A stretch of 64,000 nt of DNA, from assembly GCF_013602415.1 (NCBI RefSeq), contig NZ_WPAG02000003.1, positions 682,001-746,000 of the forward strand, in the 5' to 3' direction. This document shows, in pieces, positions 27,038 through 35,595 of this stretch. Made by a program: the position numbers and the translations under genes. The stretch's first letter is position 1. Each line of letters begins with the position of its first letter. Under the pieces are notes generated by a model. The model worked only from the letters and a program-made list of their open reading frames with translations, made no database searches and was not told the origin of the DNA. The stretch comes from Rhodococcus sp. B50. GTDB lineage: Bacteria; Actinomycetota; Actinomycetes; Mycobacteriales; Mycobacteriaceae.

Positions 27038-27376
27038 TCACCAGTTCGTCTCGCCCGCGAAATATTTCGCGGCCCTGCGCAGGATCTCCCGTTCGGTTTC
27101 GAGCTTCCGGATCTGCGCTCTGAGCTGCTTGTTCTCTTCTTCCAACACGGACTCGGACGATACCTCGCGCCCCGACCTCAGCGTCCGGGGCGGATGTGTG
27201 GCCTCGGATGTACCGGTTCGTTTACGTTCGGCGCGTACCCAGTTGCGTAAAGTTTCTCGGCTGATCCCCAGGTCCTTGCCGATGCCCTCGTAGGTGTGGT
27301 TCGGGTCGGACAGGTACAGCGCGACGGCATCGGCCTTGAACTCTGCCGAGTATGCCTTCATCGCCATCAGTGACAT
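27038..27376 (-). CDS. IS3-family OrfA (element B; orfB absent)
   Basis: 112 residues, clearly related to but distinct from the orfA at 22414 (same KAYSAEFKADAVALYLSDP start and KYFAGETNW end, different linker). Inverted relative to that copy. The left IS end lies at about 27426-27438 (GGGGGAACCCCCC), abutting a recombinase fragment. The stop codon touches the ISAzo13-type end. Confidence 0.85.
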   Translation of the reverse strand: MSLMAMKAYSAEFKADAVALYLSDPNHTYEGIGKDLGISRETLRNWVRAERKRTGTSEATHPPRTLRSGREVSSESVLEEENKQLRAQIRKLETEREILRRAAKYFAGETNW

Positions 27377-27435
27377 CTCTTCCTCTGGATCCTCACGATC
27401 CAGTGTTCACGATGTCCTCACTTCTGGGGGAACCC

Positions 27436-27800
27436 CCCAGCGAGCCAGCTCGGCGATGGACACCCCATCGTCGGCGTAGCGGCGGAACAGCTCGCTTACC
27501 AGCACTGCTTCGTGCTCGACGACCTCGTAGGCGGCGCCGGCGTGGTCGTTCTTGCGGACATAGCGGTAGCCGAACGGAGCGCCGGAGAGCACGCCCACCG
27601 ACCCGGTCTTGGCACGATGGGTCTTGCCGCGCCGGTAGCGTTCGAGGATCTGCGCCTTCTCGTACTCGGCGAACATGCCCTGGAACTGCACTAGCAGTTG
27701 GTCCTCCGGCGAGTCGCCACTGGGACCCTGGACGAACTGCACCCGGGTTCCGGCGCGGGTGAACTCCTCGATCAGCAGGCCTGGTAGGCGAACTTGCGAG
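27436..27800 (-). pseudogene. serine recombinase fragment
   Basis: Internal part of a large serine recombinase: LLIEEFTRAGTRVQFVQGPS, FAEYEKAQILERYRRGKTHR, SGAPFGYRYVRK. A one-base loss at about 27785 separates upstream RKFAYQ from LLIEEF. The catalytic N-terminus is missing and the C-terminus is cut at SIAELAR by the IS3 left end. Confidence 0.82.
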
Positions 27801-27940
27801 GTAATCGTCCGCAGGAGAACGGGATCGTCATGTTCGACACCACCACCGTTGCGATTACTCGGTATCGGTGGCGGGCGAGCAACATCCCCACACCATGGTC
27901 CAGCACGGGAGCGTCGGTTCCCGCCTGATAGTGGCAGTCC

Positions 27941-28043
27941 GTGGAGCGCCGGATGCGATGAGAGTCGCACGTCCGGTGCGGAGGGCGGCCCGGGGAAACG
28001 GGCCGGGAGCAATCCCGGCACCGCGCCCCGGTCCGACCCCTAC
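27941..28043 (+). ncRNA. group II intron 3' end (domains V-VI), remnant
   Basis: 27946-27981 folds like domain V: AGC start, GCCGGATGCGA stem, TGAGA cap, GTCGCAC, two-base bulge, CCGGTG return. Two further hairpins follow (GGCCCG...CGGGCC; CCGGGAGCAATCCCGG with a GCAA loop), and the sequence ends GACCCCTAC, matching the usual AY 3' end, exactly where an IS30 transposase reading frame begins. No reverse transcriptase or 5' half is seen; 27801-27940 may be a further intron piece. Confidence 0.68.
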
Positions 28044-28560
28044 ATCATCGGTCTGACCCGGTCCGCGATCGGGACACTCGTCGAGCGCACCAGCAGATTC
28101 ACGACACTACTACACCTGCCACGTCTGAAAGGTTATGGGACAGCGGCGATGGTGAAGAACGGGCCGGCCCTGTCCGGATATGGTTCCGAGTCCCCTCCGT
28201 GATGTTCTGGCGGCGACGCTGACACCATTGCCCGAGCGTCTACGAAGATCCGTGACATGGGATCGGGGAAGGGAACTGGCGCGTCATGCCGAGCTGACCG
28301 CTTCCACCGGTATCCGCGTTTACTTCTGTGATCCGTACAGTCCGTGGCAGCGGGGGACGAACGAGAACACGAATGGGCTTTTGCGGCAGTATTTTCCGAA
28401 AGGTGCCAATCTGTCCAGATACGTTCGACGGGACCTCGATGCGGTCGCGCATGCGCTCAATAACCGCCCCCGAAAAGTTCTCGGTTGGAGAACGCCTGCG
28501 GAAGTTTTTGCCGATCAACTACACTCACCCACACGACGCAGTGTTGCGACGACCGATTGA
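28044..28560 (+). pseudogene. IS30-family transposase, C-terminal exon fragment, frameshifted
   Basis: Starts in frame with IIGLTRSAIGTLVERTSRFT, followed by LKGYGTAAMVKNGPALSGYG. Near 28190 the frame shifts, and the rest (LRDVLAATLTPLPERLRRSV, TWDRGRELARHAELT, FCDPYSPWQRGTNENTNGLL, RQYFPKGANLSRY) continues to 28560. The part before IIGL is lost and replaced by the intron remnant. Confidence 0.85.
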
Positions 28561-28650
28561 ATCCGCCCAGTACACGTCGCTGGCCTTCACCGAGGCATTC
28601 CCCGGGCCAGCCACCACAAACGCTTACAGGCGGTTCAGCTCGCGCTGGAA
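28556..28650 (+). pseudogene. IS3-type OrfB scrap
   Basis: ESAQYTSLAFTEAF resembles the second-Asp block of IS3 OrfB (normally xGSQYTSxAFTE). Only about 20 residues match. The remaining bases to 28772 hold no intact gene; a short minus-strand piece (YGMLSVLAEFQRELNRL) resembles a resolvase helix. Confidence 0.35.
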
Positions 28651-28772
28651 CTCGGCCAGGACCGACAACATGCCGTACATGGCGCAGCCCTCGGCGGTGG
28701 CAGTGTCGCGTTACCCACATGTGGCAATCAACGTGTTGCCGGGCCAGGCGTCTGAGCTGGATTGGCAGCACA

Positions 28773-29957
28773 TCAGTGCACACGACGTAACAGCGCGGCG
28801 AGGGCTTGGCCGCCGCCGATGCACATGGTGACAATACCTAGTTCTAGATCGCGTCGCACCAGATCTTTGGCAACACGCAAGGTCAGAATGGCGCCGGTGG
28901 CGCCGACGGGGTGGCCAAGTGCGATCGCACCCCCATAGGGATTAGTCTTCTCCGAATCAAGCTTGGCGTCGCGGATTACCGCGACCGCCTGAGAGGCGAA
29001 TGCCTCGTTCAACTCGATGGTGTCGATGTCGGCGGCGGTGGTGCCGGTCTGCTCGAACAGTTTGGCGAGCGCCAACGCCGGTGCGTAGCCCATCAGCTCC
29101 GGCTCGAGGGCAGCGGTCGCGACCGACTCGATCGTTGCCAGCCCGCCCAACCCTCTCTCCCGGGCAACGGATCCACGAGAAAGTACCAGCGCACCTGCCC
29201 CGTCGTTGATGCCCGAAGCGTTGCCGGCAGTGACGGTCCCACCGGCCTCGAAGGCAGGGCGCAGCGTGGCCAAGGTTGCGACAGTGGTGCTGGACTTGGG
29301 ATGTTCGTCCGTGGTGATGGTGACAGGCTTGCGACCTCCGACCTGGACTGGGGTGATCTCCTCGTCGAACACGGCTCGGGCACGAGCGGTAGCGGCGCGG
29401 CGCTGCGATTCGGCCGCGAACTCGTCCTGCTGTTGACGGCTGATTCCGTACTTGCGTGCAACGTTCTCGGCGGTGATACCCATGTGTATGCCGTCGAAGG
29501 GGTCGGTGAGCATGCCGACGGTGCCGTCGACGAGCGTCCGATTCCCGAGTTTGTAACCGGTGCGGGCCCCGAAGTCGTAGAAGGGCATGCGGGACATGTT
29601 CTCGTTACCCCCGGCGACGGTGAGACTGGCTCCACCCCAACGTATCTGCATCGCAGCGGACCATACAGCCTGCAACCCTGAGCCGCACAACCGGTTGACG
29701 GTATGGGCAGGGACCGAAACCGGCAGTCCAGCGGACAGGGCGACACGGCGAGCGTTGTAAGCATCCGCCCCCACCTGACCAACACAGCCCATCACCACTT
29801 CATCGATGTCCTCGGGCGCGACGCCCGCGCGGACAAGGGCGAACTTGGTGGCGGTGGCGCCGAGTTCGTGGGCGGGTACATCGACGAACACGCCACCGAA
29901 GCTGCCAACGGGGGTGCGGGCACCGTCGACGATGACGACAGATTCCTGAGTGGTCAT
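28773..29957 (-). CDS. acetyl-CoA C-acyltransferase (thiolase)
   Basis: 394 residues. Catalytic Cys in NRLCGSGLQA, then NEAFASQAVAV, GHPVGATGAI and CIGGGQALAAL. Residue pattern and length are those of AtoB/PcaF-like degradative or acetoacetyl-CoA thiolases. It is last gene of the leftward catabolic cluster, downstream of a 3-oxoacid CoA-transferase, so it probably cleaves the 3-oxoacyl-CoA made by that enzyme. Confidence 0.95.
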   Translation of the reverse strand: MTTQESVVIVDGARTPVGSFGGVFVDVPAHELGATATKFALVRAGVAPEDIDEVVMGCVGQVGADAYNARRVALSAGLPVSVPAHTVNRLCGSGLQAVWSAAMQIRWGGASLTVAGGNENMSRMPFYDFGARTGYKLGNRTLVDGTVGMLTDPFDGIHMGITAENVARKYGISRQQQDEFAAESQRRAATARARAVFDEEITPVQVGGRKPVTITTDEHPKSSTTVATLATLRPAFEAGGTVTAGNASGINDGAGALVLSRGSVARERGLGGLATIESVATAALEPELMGYAPALALAKLFEQTGTTAADIDTIELNEAFASQAVAVIRDAKLDSEKTNPYGGAIALGHPVGATGAILTLRVAKDLVRRDLELGIVTMCIGGGQALAALLRRVH

Positions 29958-30085
29958 GTCTGGTATCTTCCAATCTTGTTTGTTGCAGGTGTATCCGTCG
30001 GAGCCCGAGCTGTTCGGGCATCCGACGTGCTGAGTGCTGTGAGTCGATGCCGTGAGTTACGGTATGTAACCGTCCGAGGTCGTCT

Positions 30086-30400
30086 TTACGGGTGGGTGGT
30101 CGCCGGAACGTCGAACTGTACCGATGACTTCTCTGCGAGGTAAGGCTGGACGAGTTCCGCATTGAGCCGGACGTGTGCTGGTGCGGCGAGGTATGCAGTG
30201 AAGGCGTCGTGGTCCCGAAATATGGCGGTGACGGCGTAGTCGGCGGTGGTTTCTCGCAGTCTAAGATCCTTTCCGTGCCAGTAGGATTCGATTCCCTGGC
30301 ATGCTGATGCGAGTTTGTCGAGGGACGCGGACAGTGTGGTGAATACATGCTCGGGGGTGTCGTGAGTGAAGGTCAGTGTGATCACGTGGCCCATCGGCAT
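30086..30400 (-). CDS. Dabb-type stress-responsive A/B barrel protein
   Basis: 104 residues: GHVITLTFTHDTPEHVFTTL, TADYAVTAIFRDHDAFTAYL, HVRLNAELVQPYLAEKS. The ferredoxin-like dimeric barrel fold is common in small accessory proteins and some cyclases or aldolases. The ATG at 30400 has AAGGAC upstream. It lies between the CoA-transferase and the thiolase; its role is unknown. Confidence 0.8.
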   Translation of the reverse strand: MPMGHVITLTFTHDTPEHVFTTLSASLDKLASACQGIESYWHGKDLRLRETTADYAVTAIFRDHDAFTAYLAAPAHVRLNAELVQPYLAEKSSVQFDVPATTHP

Positions 30401-30430
30401 TTTGCGGTCCTTGTCTGGAGAAAGTGGGAG

Positions 30431-30472
30431 GAGGGAGATGCCCGGGATCGGCCTGACTCGGGCATCTCCCTC
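30431..30472. terminator. perfect 14-bp hairpin between CoA-transferase B and the Dabb gene
   Basis: GAGGGAGATGCCCG and CGGGCATCTCCCTC are exact complements with a 14-base loop. There is no T-run, so an mRNA stabiliser or partial terminator inside the operon is as likely as true termination. Confidence 0.5.
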
Positions 30473-30494
30473 GGTTCGCGCCGGCGACCGTCGC

Positions 30495-31142
30495 CTAGGA
30501 CAGCGGCGCACCGGTCGCGGCACGAACCTGTTCTGAGGTGACATCGGGGGCGCATTTGCGCAGCGCCAGCCCGGTGTCGGTGATATCGAGGACCGCCAGG
30601 TTGGTTATGATGCGGTTGACCACGCCCTCGCCCGTGAGTGGCAGGGCGCATTCCTCGACGATCTTCGGGTTGCCGTCCCGGTCGGTGTGTTCCATGAGCA
30701 CGATGACCTTGCGGGCACCGTGCACCAGGTCCATCGCCCCACCCATGCCCTTAACCATCTTGCCCGGGACCATCCAGTTCGCCAGGTCTCCGGATGCAGA
30801 GACCTGCATTCCGCCGAGTACTGCGGTGTCGATGTGTCCGCCGCGGATCATCCCGAACGAGGCGGCCGAATCGAAGTACGACGCACCGGGGTTGACGGTA
30901 ACGGTTTCCTTGCCGGCGTTGATGAGGTCGGCGTCGACGTCGTGTTCATCCGGGTAGGGCCCGGTACCGAGAATTCCATTTTCGCTGTGCAGGGTTACTC
31001 GTACACCCGCCGGCAGAAAGTTCGGGATCAGCGTGGGCAGTCCGATCCCGAGGTTGACGTACTGTCCCGGCGCGAGTTCTTGGGCCGCGCGGGCAGCCAT
31101 CTGTTCGCGCGTCCAGCCTTGGGTTTGCACTACTGCGGTCAT
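30495..31142 (-). CDS. 3-oxoacid CoA-transferase, subunit B
   Basis: 215 residues. The catalytic Glu lies in LHSENGILGTGP; NLGIGLPTLIPNFL and GGHIDTAVLGGMQVS are typical of the beta subunit (ScoB/PcaJ). With subunit A it moves CoA from succinyl-CoA to a 3-oxoacid such as acetoacetate or 3-oxoadipate. The gene begins 2 bp after subunit A. Confidence 0.94.
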   Translation of the reverse strand: MTAVVQTQGWTREQMAARAAQELAPGQYVNLGIGLPTLIPNFLPAGVRVTLHSENGILGTGPYPDEHDVDADLINAGKETVTVNPGASYFDSAASFGMIRGGHIDTAVLGGMQVSASGDLANWMVPGKMVKGMGGAMDLVHGARKVIVLMEHTDRDGNPKIVEECALPLTGEGVVNRIITNLAVLDITDTGLALRKCAPDVTSEQVRAATGAPLS

Positions 31143-31144
31143 GG

Positions 31145-31936
31145 TCAGTCCTCCTTGCCGGCGCGGACGGTACGTTTTTCAATGTGTTTGTCCTGCGGGC
31201 CTGTGTGCACGATCCGGTCGACGTATATGCCCGGCAGGTGCACCTGAGCAGGGTCGATGTCCCCAGGTGCGACGAGTTGCTCGACCTCGACAATGCAAAG
31301 TCGTCCGGCCATCGCTGCAAGGGGATTGAAGTTCTGTGCCGCCTTGTTGAAGACCAGGTTGCCTTCGGTGTCCCCGATGAGGGCGTGGACAAGCGCGTAA
31401 TCCGCGGTGATCGACTCCTCGAGAACGTATCGCTTTCCAGCGAACGTCCGGGTTTCCTTCGGCGGGGAGGCGAGCTCAACTGACCCATCTCGTGCGTAGC
31501 GCCACGGCAGTCCGCCGGCAGAGATCGGGGTTCCGACTCCGGCCGGCGTGAAGAAGGCTGGGATGCCAGCGCCGCCGGCTCGGAGTTTCTCGGCCAGGGT
31601 GCCTTGCGGGGTGAGTTCCACCTCGAGTTCTCCGGAGAGGTACTGGCGGGCGAATTCTTTGTTCTCGCCCACGTAGGAGGCGATCATCCGCCGGATCTTG
31701 CCGCGGGTGAGCAACAGATCCAGTCCGTGTCCGGTAGCTCCGCAGTTGTTGGATATCACCTCGAGATCGGCGACGTCCGTGTCCGCGAGGGCGGCGATCA
31801 CCGTGTCCGGTACCCCGGCGAGACCGAATCCACCGACCGCGAGCGAGGAACCGGAAGGGATATCTGATACCGCAACGGCCGCAGATGCGACCACTTTCGG
31901 CCGAGCGAGGGATGTCGTCAATCCTTGTACAGACAT
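31145..31936 (-). CDS. 3-oxoacid CoA-transferase, subunit A
   Basis: 263 residues with an N-terminal extension of about 20. GSSLAVGGFGLAGVPDTVI, NNCGATGHGLDLLL, FTPAGVGTPI and VFNKAAQNFNPLAAM match the alpha subunit (ScoA/PcaI). It pairs with the downstream B subunit. The 150-bp space before it (31937-32086) holds no gene and may contain its promoter. Confidence 0.94.
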   Translation of the reverse strand: MSVQGLTTSLARPKVVASAAVAVSDIPSGSSLAVGGFGLAGVPDTVIAALADTDVADLEVISNNCGATGHGLDLLLTRGKIRRMIASYVGENKEFARQYLSGELEVELTPQGTLAEKLRAGGAGIPAFFTPAGVGTPISAGGLPWRYARDGSVELASPPKETRTFAGKRYVLEESITADYALVHALIGDTEGNLVFNKAAQNFNPLAAMAGRLCIVEVEQLVAPGDIDPAQVHLPGIYVDRIVHTGPQDKHIEKRTVRAGKED

Positions 31937-32086
31937 CGTGTGATGCCCCCTTCCGGTTGAGCTGAGGCCGAGTGGGCCCGATGTATGCGTTCTGTCAGCG
32001 CAGTCTGCGCGGTCGAGTTGCGGTCGATCGTGCGTGGATGGCAGGGCCCGACCTGCAGATCATTTCCTTCGCGGATGGTGCGGAAC

Positions 32087-33232
32087 TCATGCGAGCTGGA
32101 TGCGTTGTAAATCGGATCCAACGGTCGCGTCACCTCCGTACCCTTCTTGCGCCCACCCGTTCCAAACGTCGGCATCGATGGATTCATTGGTTATGTCGGC
32201 AACATGTGACAACACGAGTCGTCGGGCGCCTGCCTGTTCGGCGACGGAGCCGACCCTTTGCACCTCTACATGAGACTCGAGCATGTGGGATCGGAACGCT
32301 TCGGGTAGATCTGCCCCTTGCAGGTTGATCGCCTCGTGCACAAGCAGATCGGTCCGGTTCGCAAGCCTGATGACGTTCTCGGAATAGGCTGTGTCTCCGG
32401 AGAAAGTAACCGATCCGTAGTCGGTATCGAACCGGAATGCAAATGATGGAAACACCGGCCCATGGGGAACCAAGACTGCAGTCACTCGTACACGGTCGTC
32501 TTCCATTACCGTGAAAGGTGTCATGCTCGGTGCCCTGGTGGTGTAGTTGACGTCGACTTCAGGGATTCCAATTTCTGTGATGTCCATGAGCGTGCGGACG
32601 TCGCGTATTCCGCTGTCGCGGAGAAACATATTGGTGCTGTATGCGAACGCATCGTGCAAGCGATCAGCGAACTTGATCGTTCCGGGTGTTGGATCGGTGC
32701 CCACCGTGGTAGCTTCACCGCCGCCGAACTTCGGCGGAAGGCCACCGGCCGGGCCAGGTCCGTGCACGTGGACCGGATTCTCGATCCAGTCGCCATATGC
32801 GCTGTTGGGAACCGTTCCCCCTGCGAGGAAGAAGTCATAGAAGTCCGAGACATGGTCGGCGTGCAGATGGGTCAGGAAGATCGAGTTCAGATTTCTCTGC
32901 TGCAGACCCGAGCGTACATACTGGCTTGCAGATGCACGGCCGCAGTCGACAAGATACACCTGGCCCTCGATGACTACAGCAGTTGAGATGCCTGTTCGAT
33001 TGGGTTCGATAGGAGGGCCGCCTTGCGTGCCCAGAAGAATGATCTCGAAACGTTCCTCACCGATGGCAGGCGGGACGGTGACGTCGTCGAACGTCTGTGG
33101 GAGTGTCGCTGATCCTGTCCCTGAAGAGCAGCCAGACAGCCCCACTGCAGCGGCGAGACTTCCTGCACCGGCCAGTAGGCCTCGCCTGGTCAGTTTGTTG
33201 GAAGGATCAAACACCTTGCTTGTGAGGCACAT
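32087..33232 (-). CDS. Tat-exported lipoprotein of the metallo-beta-lactamase fold
   Basis: 381 residues. A twin-arginine signal (LTRRGLLAGAGSLAAAVG) ends in a lipobox LSGC at C35, predicting a membrane-anchored extracytoplasmic enzyme. The zinc motif THLHADHVSD (H122, H124, D126, H127) and later FSGDTAYS and LSHVADIT complete an RNase Z/lactonase-like site. An exported hydrolase inside a catabolic operon suggests opening of an ester, lactone or sulfate before uptake; the substrate is unknown. Confidence 0.9.
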   Translation of the reverse strand: MCLTSKVFDPSNKLTRRGLLAGAGSLAAAVGLSGCSSGTGSATLPQTFDDVTVPPAIGEERFEIILLGTQGGPPIEPNRTGISTAVVIEGQVYLVDCGRASASQYVRSGLQQRNLNSIFLTHLHADHVSDFYDFFLAGGTVPNSAYGDWIENPVHVHGPGPAGGLPPKFGGGEATTVGTDPTPGTIKFADRLHDAFAYSTNMFLRDSGIRDVRTLMDITEIGIPEVDVNYTTRAPSMTPFTVMEDDRVRVTAVLVPHGPVFPSFAFRFDTDYGSVTFSGDTAYSENVIRLANRTDLLVHEAINLQGADLPEAFRSHMLESHVEVQRVGSVAEQAGARRLVLSHVADITNESIDADVWNGWAQEGYGGDATVGSDLQRIQLA

Positions 33233-33298
33233 ACTTCTCCATGTCGAGTTCGGGCCGATTCGTTTGCGAGATAGGAGTTCTTGTGTAGGAACCCTCGG

Positions 33299-34588
33299 TC
33301 ATACGGGGTTCGGTGCCAGCGCTCCAGCCCCCGCGTACTGGGCCGATGACCCTAACTTTGCTTCGATCTCAAGTAACCGATTCCACTTGGCGGTTCGTTC
33401 CGAGCGGGTGGTTGATCCGACCTTGATCTGTCCTGTGCGCCAGCCCACCGCCAGGTCGGACAGCCACGAATCTTCGGACTCACCCGATCGGGCGGAGAGC
33501 ACTGTGGCGACGTTGTGTTCTCGCGCGAGGTCGACGACCTCGCGTGCCTGTGTGAGAGTGCCGATCTGATTGGGCTTGACCAGAACAGCATTTGCTGCGC
33601 CGCGGTCCACTCCCTGTGCCAGTCGCTGGGGATTGGTCACGAACAGGTCGTCACCGAGGAGCTGGGTGGAGGGAAGAGCTGCTTGTGCCTTGGGCCAATG
33701 GTCCCAATCGTCTTCGGACAGGATGTCTTCGATGGACACGATCGGGAAGTCCGACGACCATGCTTCGAGTTCGGCGATGAGCTCGCTGGAGCTCAGGTGC
33801 CGGTTCTCGGAGGCGAAATGGTAGCGGGCCGAGTTCACGTCGTAGAACTCGGTGGCGGCGACATCGATCGCGATCGCGGCCTGTGCTCCGAGATCGAGGT
33901 CGGCCTTGGCGATGCCGCGCGCGAGAAACTCCAATGCCGCACGGTTGGACGGCAGTCTCGGGCCCAGTCCACCCTCGTCAGCGACGAGCGCGACATCGTA
34001 TCCGGCATCCTCGAGGACTTGGGCGGTGCCACGACGCACTCGCCAGGCGAATTCGATCGCCTCGCGGAAGCTGTCGGCGCCGACCGGGACGACGAGGAAG
34101 TCCTGGATGTCGACCGCTCCGTCGGCGTGGGCGCCACCGGAGATGACGTTGACCATGGGCAGCGGAAGCAGGGGGTCGTTTCCGATGTGGGCGTAGAGGG
34201 ACAATCCGGCGGCTCGGGCAGCGGCTCGGGCTGAGGCGATCGACACCGACAAGACGGCATTCGAACCCATCGTCGATAGGTGGGGTGTACCGTCTGCCTC
34301 GCGCAGAGCGGCGTCGACGGCTCGTTGGTCGGTGGCGTCGATCCCGCAGACGGCGTCGCGCAGTGGGGTGTTGGCGTTCGCGACCGCGTAGGTTACGCCT
34401 TTTCCGCCGTACCGGATCCCGCCATCGCGTAGTTCGACGGCTTCGTGGGTGCCGGTGGAGGCACCCGACGGCACGATCGCTGTGGCCGCGGTCCCGTCGT
34501 GGAGGGTGACCTCCGTGGCCACGGTCGGATTGCCGCGGGAATCGAGGGCCTCCCAGGAGAACACCGATTTGATTCGGGTACCGGACAT
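33299..34588 (-). CDS. divergent enolase-family protein
   Basis: 429 residues, full length. Metal ligands D242, E287, D313 and catalytic E205 and K338 are present, as are H154, R367, S368 and K389. The conserved HRSGET block reads SARSGES, with Ala366 where His is normal, and the EDPL motif reads EDIL. It lies 2 bp upstream of the kinase stop codon in a catabolic operon, whereas a normal enolase is at 18906. It may dehydrate 2-phosphoglycerate or a substituted analogue into a PEP-like product. Confidence 0.92.
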   Translation of the reverse strand: MSGTRIKSVFSWEALDSRGNPTVATEVTLHDGTAATAIVPSGASTGTHEAVELRDGGIRYGGKGVTYAVANANTPLRDAVCGIDATDQRAVDAALREADGTPHLSTMGSNAVLSVSIASARAAARAAGLSLYAHIGNDPLLPLPMVNVISGGAHADGAVDIQDFLVVPVGADSFREAIEFAWRVRRGTAQVLEDAGYDVALVADEGGLGPRLPSNRAALEFLARGIAKADLDLGAQAAIAIDVAATEFYDVNSARYHFASENRHLSSSELIAELEAWSSDFPIVSIEDILSEDDWDHWPKAQAALPSTQLLGDDLFVTNPQRLAQGVDRGAANAVLVKPNQIGTLTQAREVVDLAREHNVATVLSARSGESEDSWLSDLAVGWRTGQIKVGSTTRSERTAKWNRLLEIEAKLGSSAQYAGAGALAPNPV

Positions 34589-34590
34589 GG

Positions 34591-35595
34591 TCAGTTCCTC
34601 CAGAGAAGGTCGAAGGTGGGGCGGGGATGAAGTAGTACCTGCCGAGCGATCTGGAGCGCCTGCGCCCGGGCGGCCGGGGACAGGTAGGTCGCCGGTGACT
34701 TACCGTCGACGCGGGCGAGCAGAAGGCACCCGATCTGCCGCAGCAGGTGGTCGCGGTCGAGCTCGGGCAATCGAGGCTGGGGGTGGGTGAGGTAGGCATC
34801 GAGGAATGCTCGTGCCAAATCCCGGAATTCGTGGGCTGCGGACGGAGTGTGCAGTGCCTTGCACACGAAATGCGCCAGCATGAAGGCCACGTCGAAGGTC
34901 GGGTCACCGATGTGGGTTACCTCCCAGTCGATGATCCACAACCCGTCGGCACCGGTGAGGATGTTCTTCGGCGAGAAGTCCCCGTGGACCAGACACATCC
35001 GGGTGGCGAGCATATGGTCGACGGTGGCCTCGATCGCTGGGGCGAGGTCGTGATGGTGGGCGCTCGTCCATCGGTAGAACGGGTCGACTCTGAGTTCGAG
35101 GAAGGCGTCGGTGTCGGCGAACGTGTTTCGCATGACCGAGTTGTCGCTGGACTCCGCGTGCAGGGTGGCCGACAGCCGTCCCAGAACTGCGCCGATGTGG
35201 GGCGCGACCTGTCCTGCGAGCAGGTCGGTCTTCCATTCGGTGAAGTCCCGTGGGGCTCGGGCGAGGGCCATCAAGTGTCTGTCCTCGTCCAATGCCAGCA
35301 TCGGCGGCACGTGGTGCGGCAGTAGCGTGCCTGCGGCGTCGATCGCGTGTGCCTCGGTGATAAGGCGTTGTGGGGAGGCATACCAGTCGGCCTCGACGCG
35401 AAGTTTGGGAAGCGCACGCTTGACGACGACGTCTACTCCAGGACCGGAGACGGCCAGGACGTCGTTGGACACTCCCCCCGACAGCGGTGCGATGTCGAGA
35501 GGCGTGTCCTCGTTGGCGAGGCCGCGGTCGATCAGGAAGGCCGTCACCTCATCAGCAAGCCCGGTCGTGGTGTTATCGATGGGGTGAATGGTCAT
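34591..35595 (-). CDS. APH/choline-kinase-fold phosphotransferase
   Basis: 334 residues. An N-lobe Lys region (VDVVVKRAL), the catalytic Brenner motif CLVHGDFSPKNIL and the metal site WIIDWEVTHIGDP mark an aminoglycoside-phosphotransferase-type small-molecule kinase. The ATG at 35595 overlaps the dehydrogenase stop as ATGA; the longer open frame above is antisense. Between a D-2-hydroxyacid dehydrogenase and an enolase, a hydroxy-acid such as glycerate is a more likely substrate than an antibiotic. Confidence 0.9.
   Translation of the reverse strand: MTIHPIDNTTTGLADEVTAFLIDRGLANEDTPLDIAPLSGGVSNDVLAVSGPGVDVVVKRALPKLRVEADWYASPQRLITEAHAIDAAGTLLPHHVPPMLALDEDRHLMALARAPRDFTEWKTDLLAGQVAPHIGAVLGRLSATLHAESSDNSVMRNTFADTDAFLELRVDPFYRWTSAHHHDLAPAIEATVDHMLATRMCLVHGDFSPKNILTGADGLWIIDWEVTHIGDPTFDVAFMLAHFVCKALHTPSAAHEFRDLARAFLDAYLTHPQPRLPELDRDHLLRQIGCLLLARVDGKSPATYLSPAARAQALQIARQVLLHPRPTFDLLWRN

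Noticed and set aside
34591..35595. Antibiotic resistance (aminoglycoside phosphotransferase)
   Set aside because: Only the kinase fold is shared; tight operon coupling to a 2-hydroxyacid dehydrogenase and an enolase points to a metabolic substrate.
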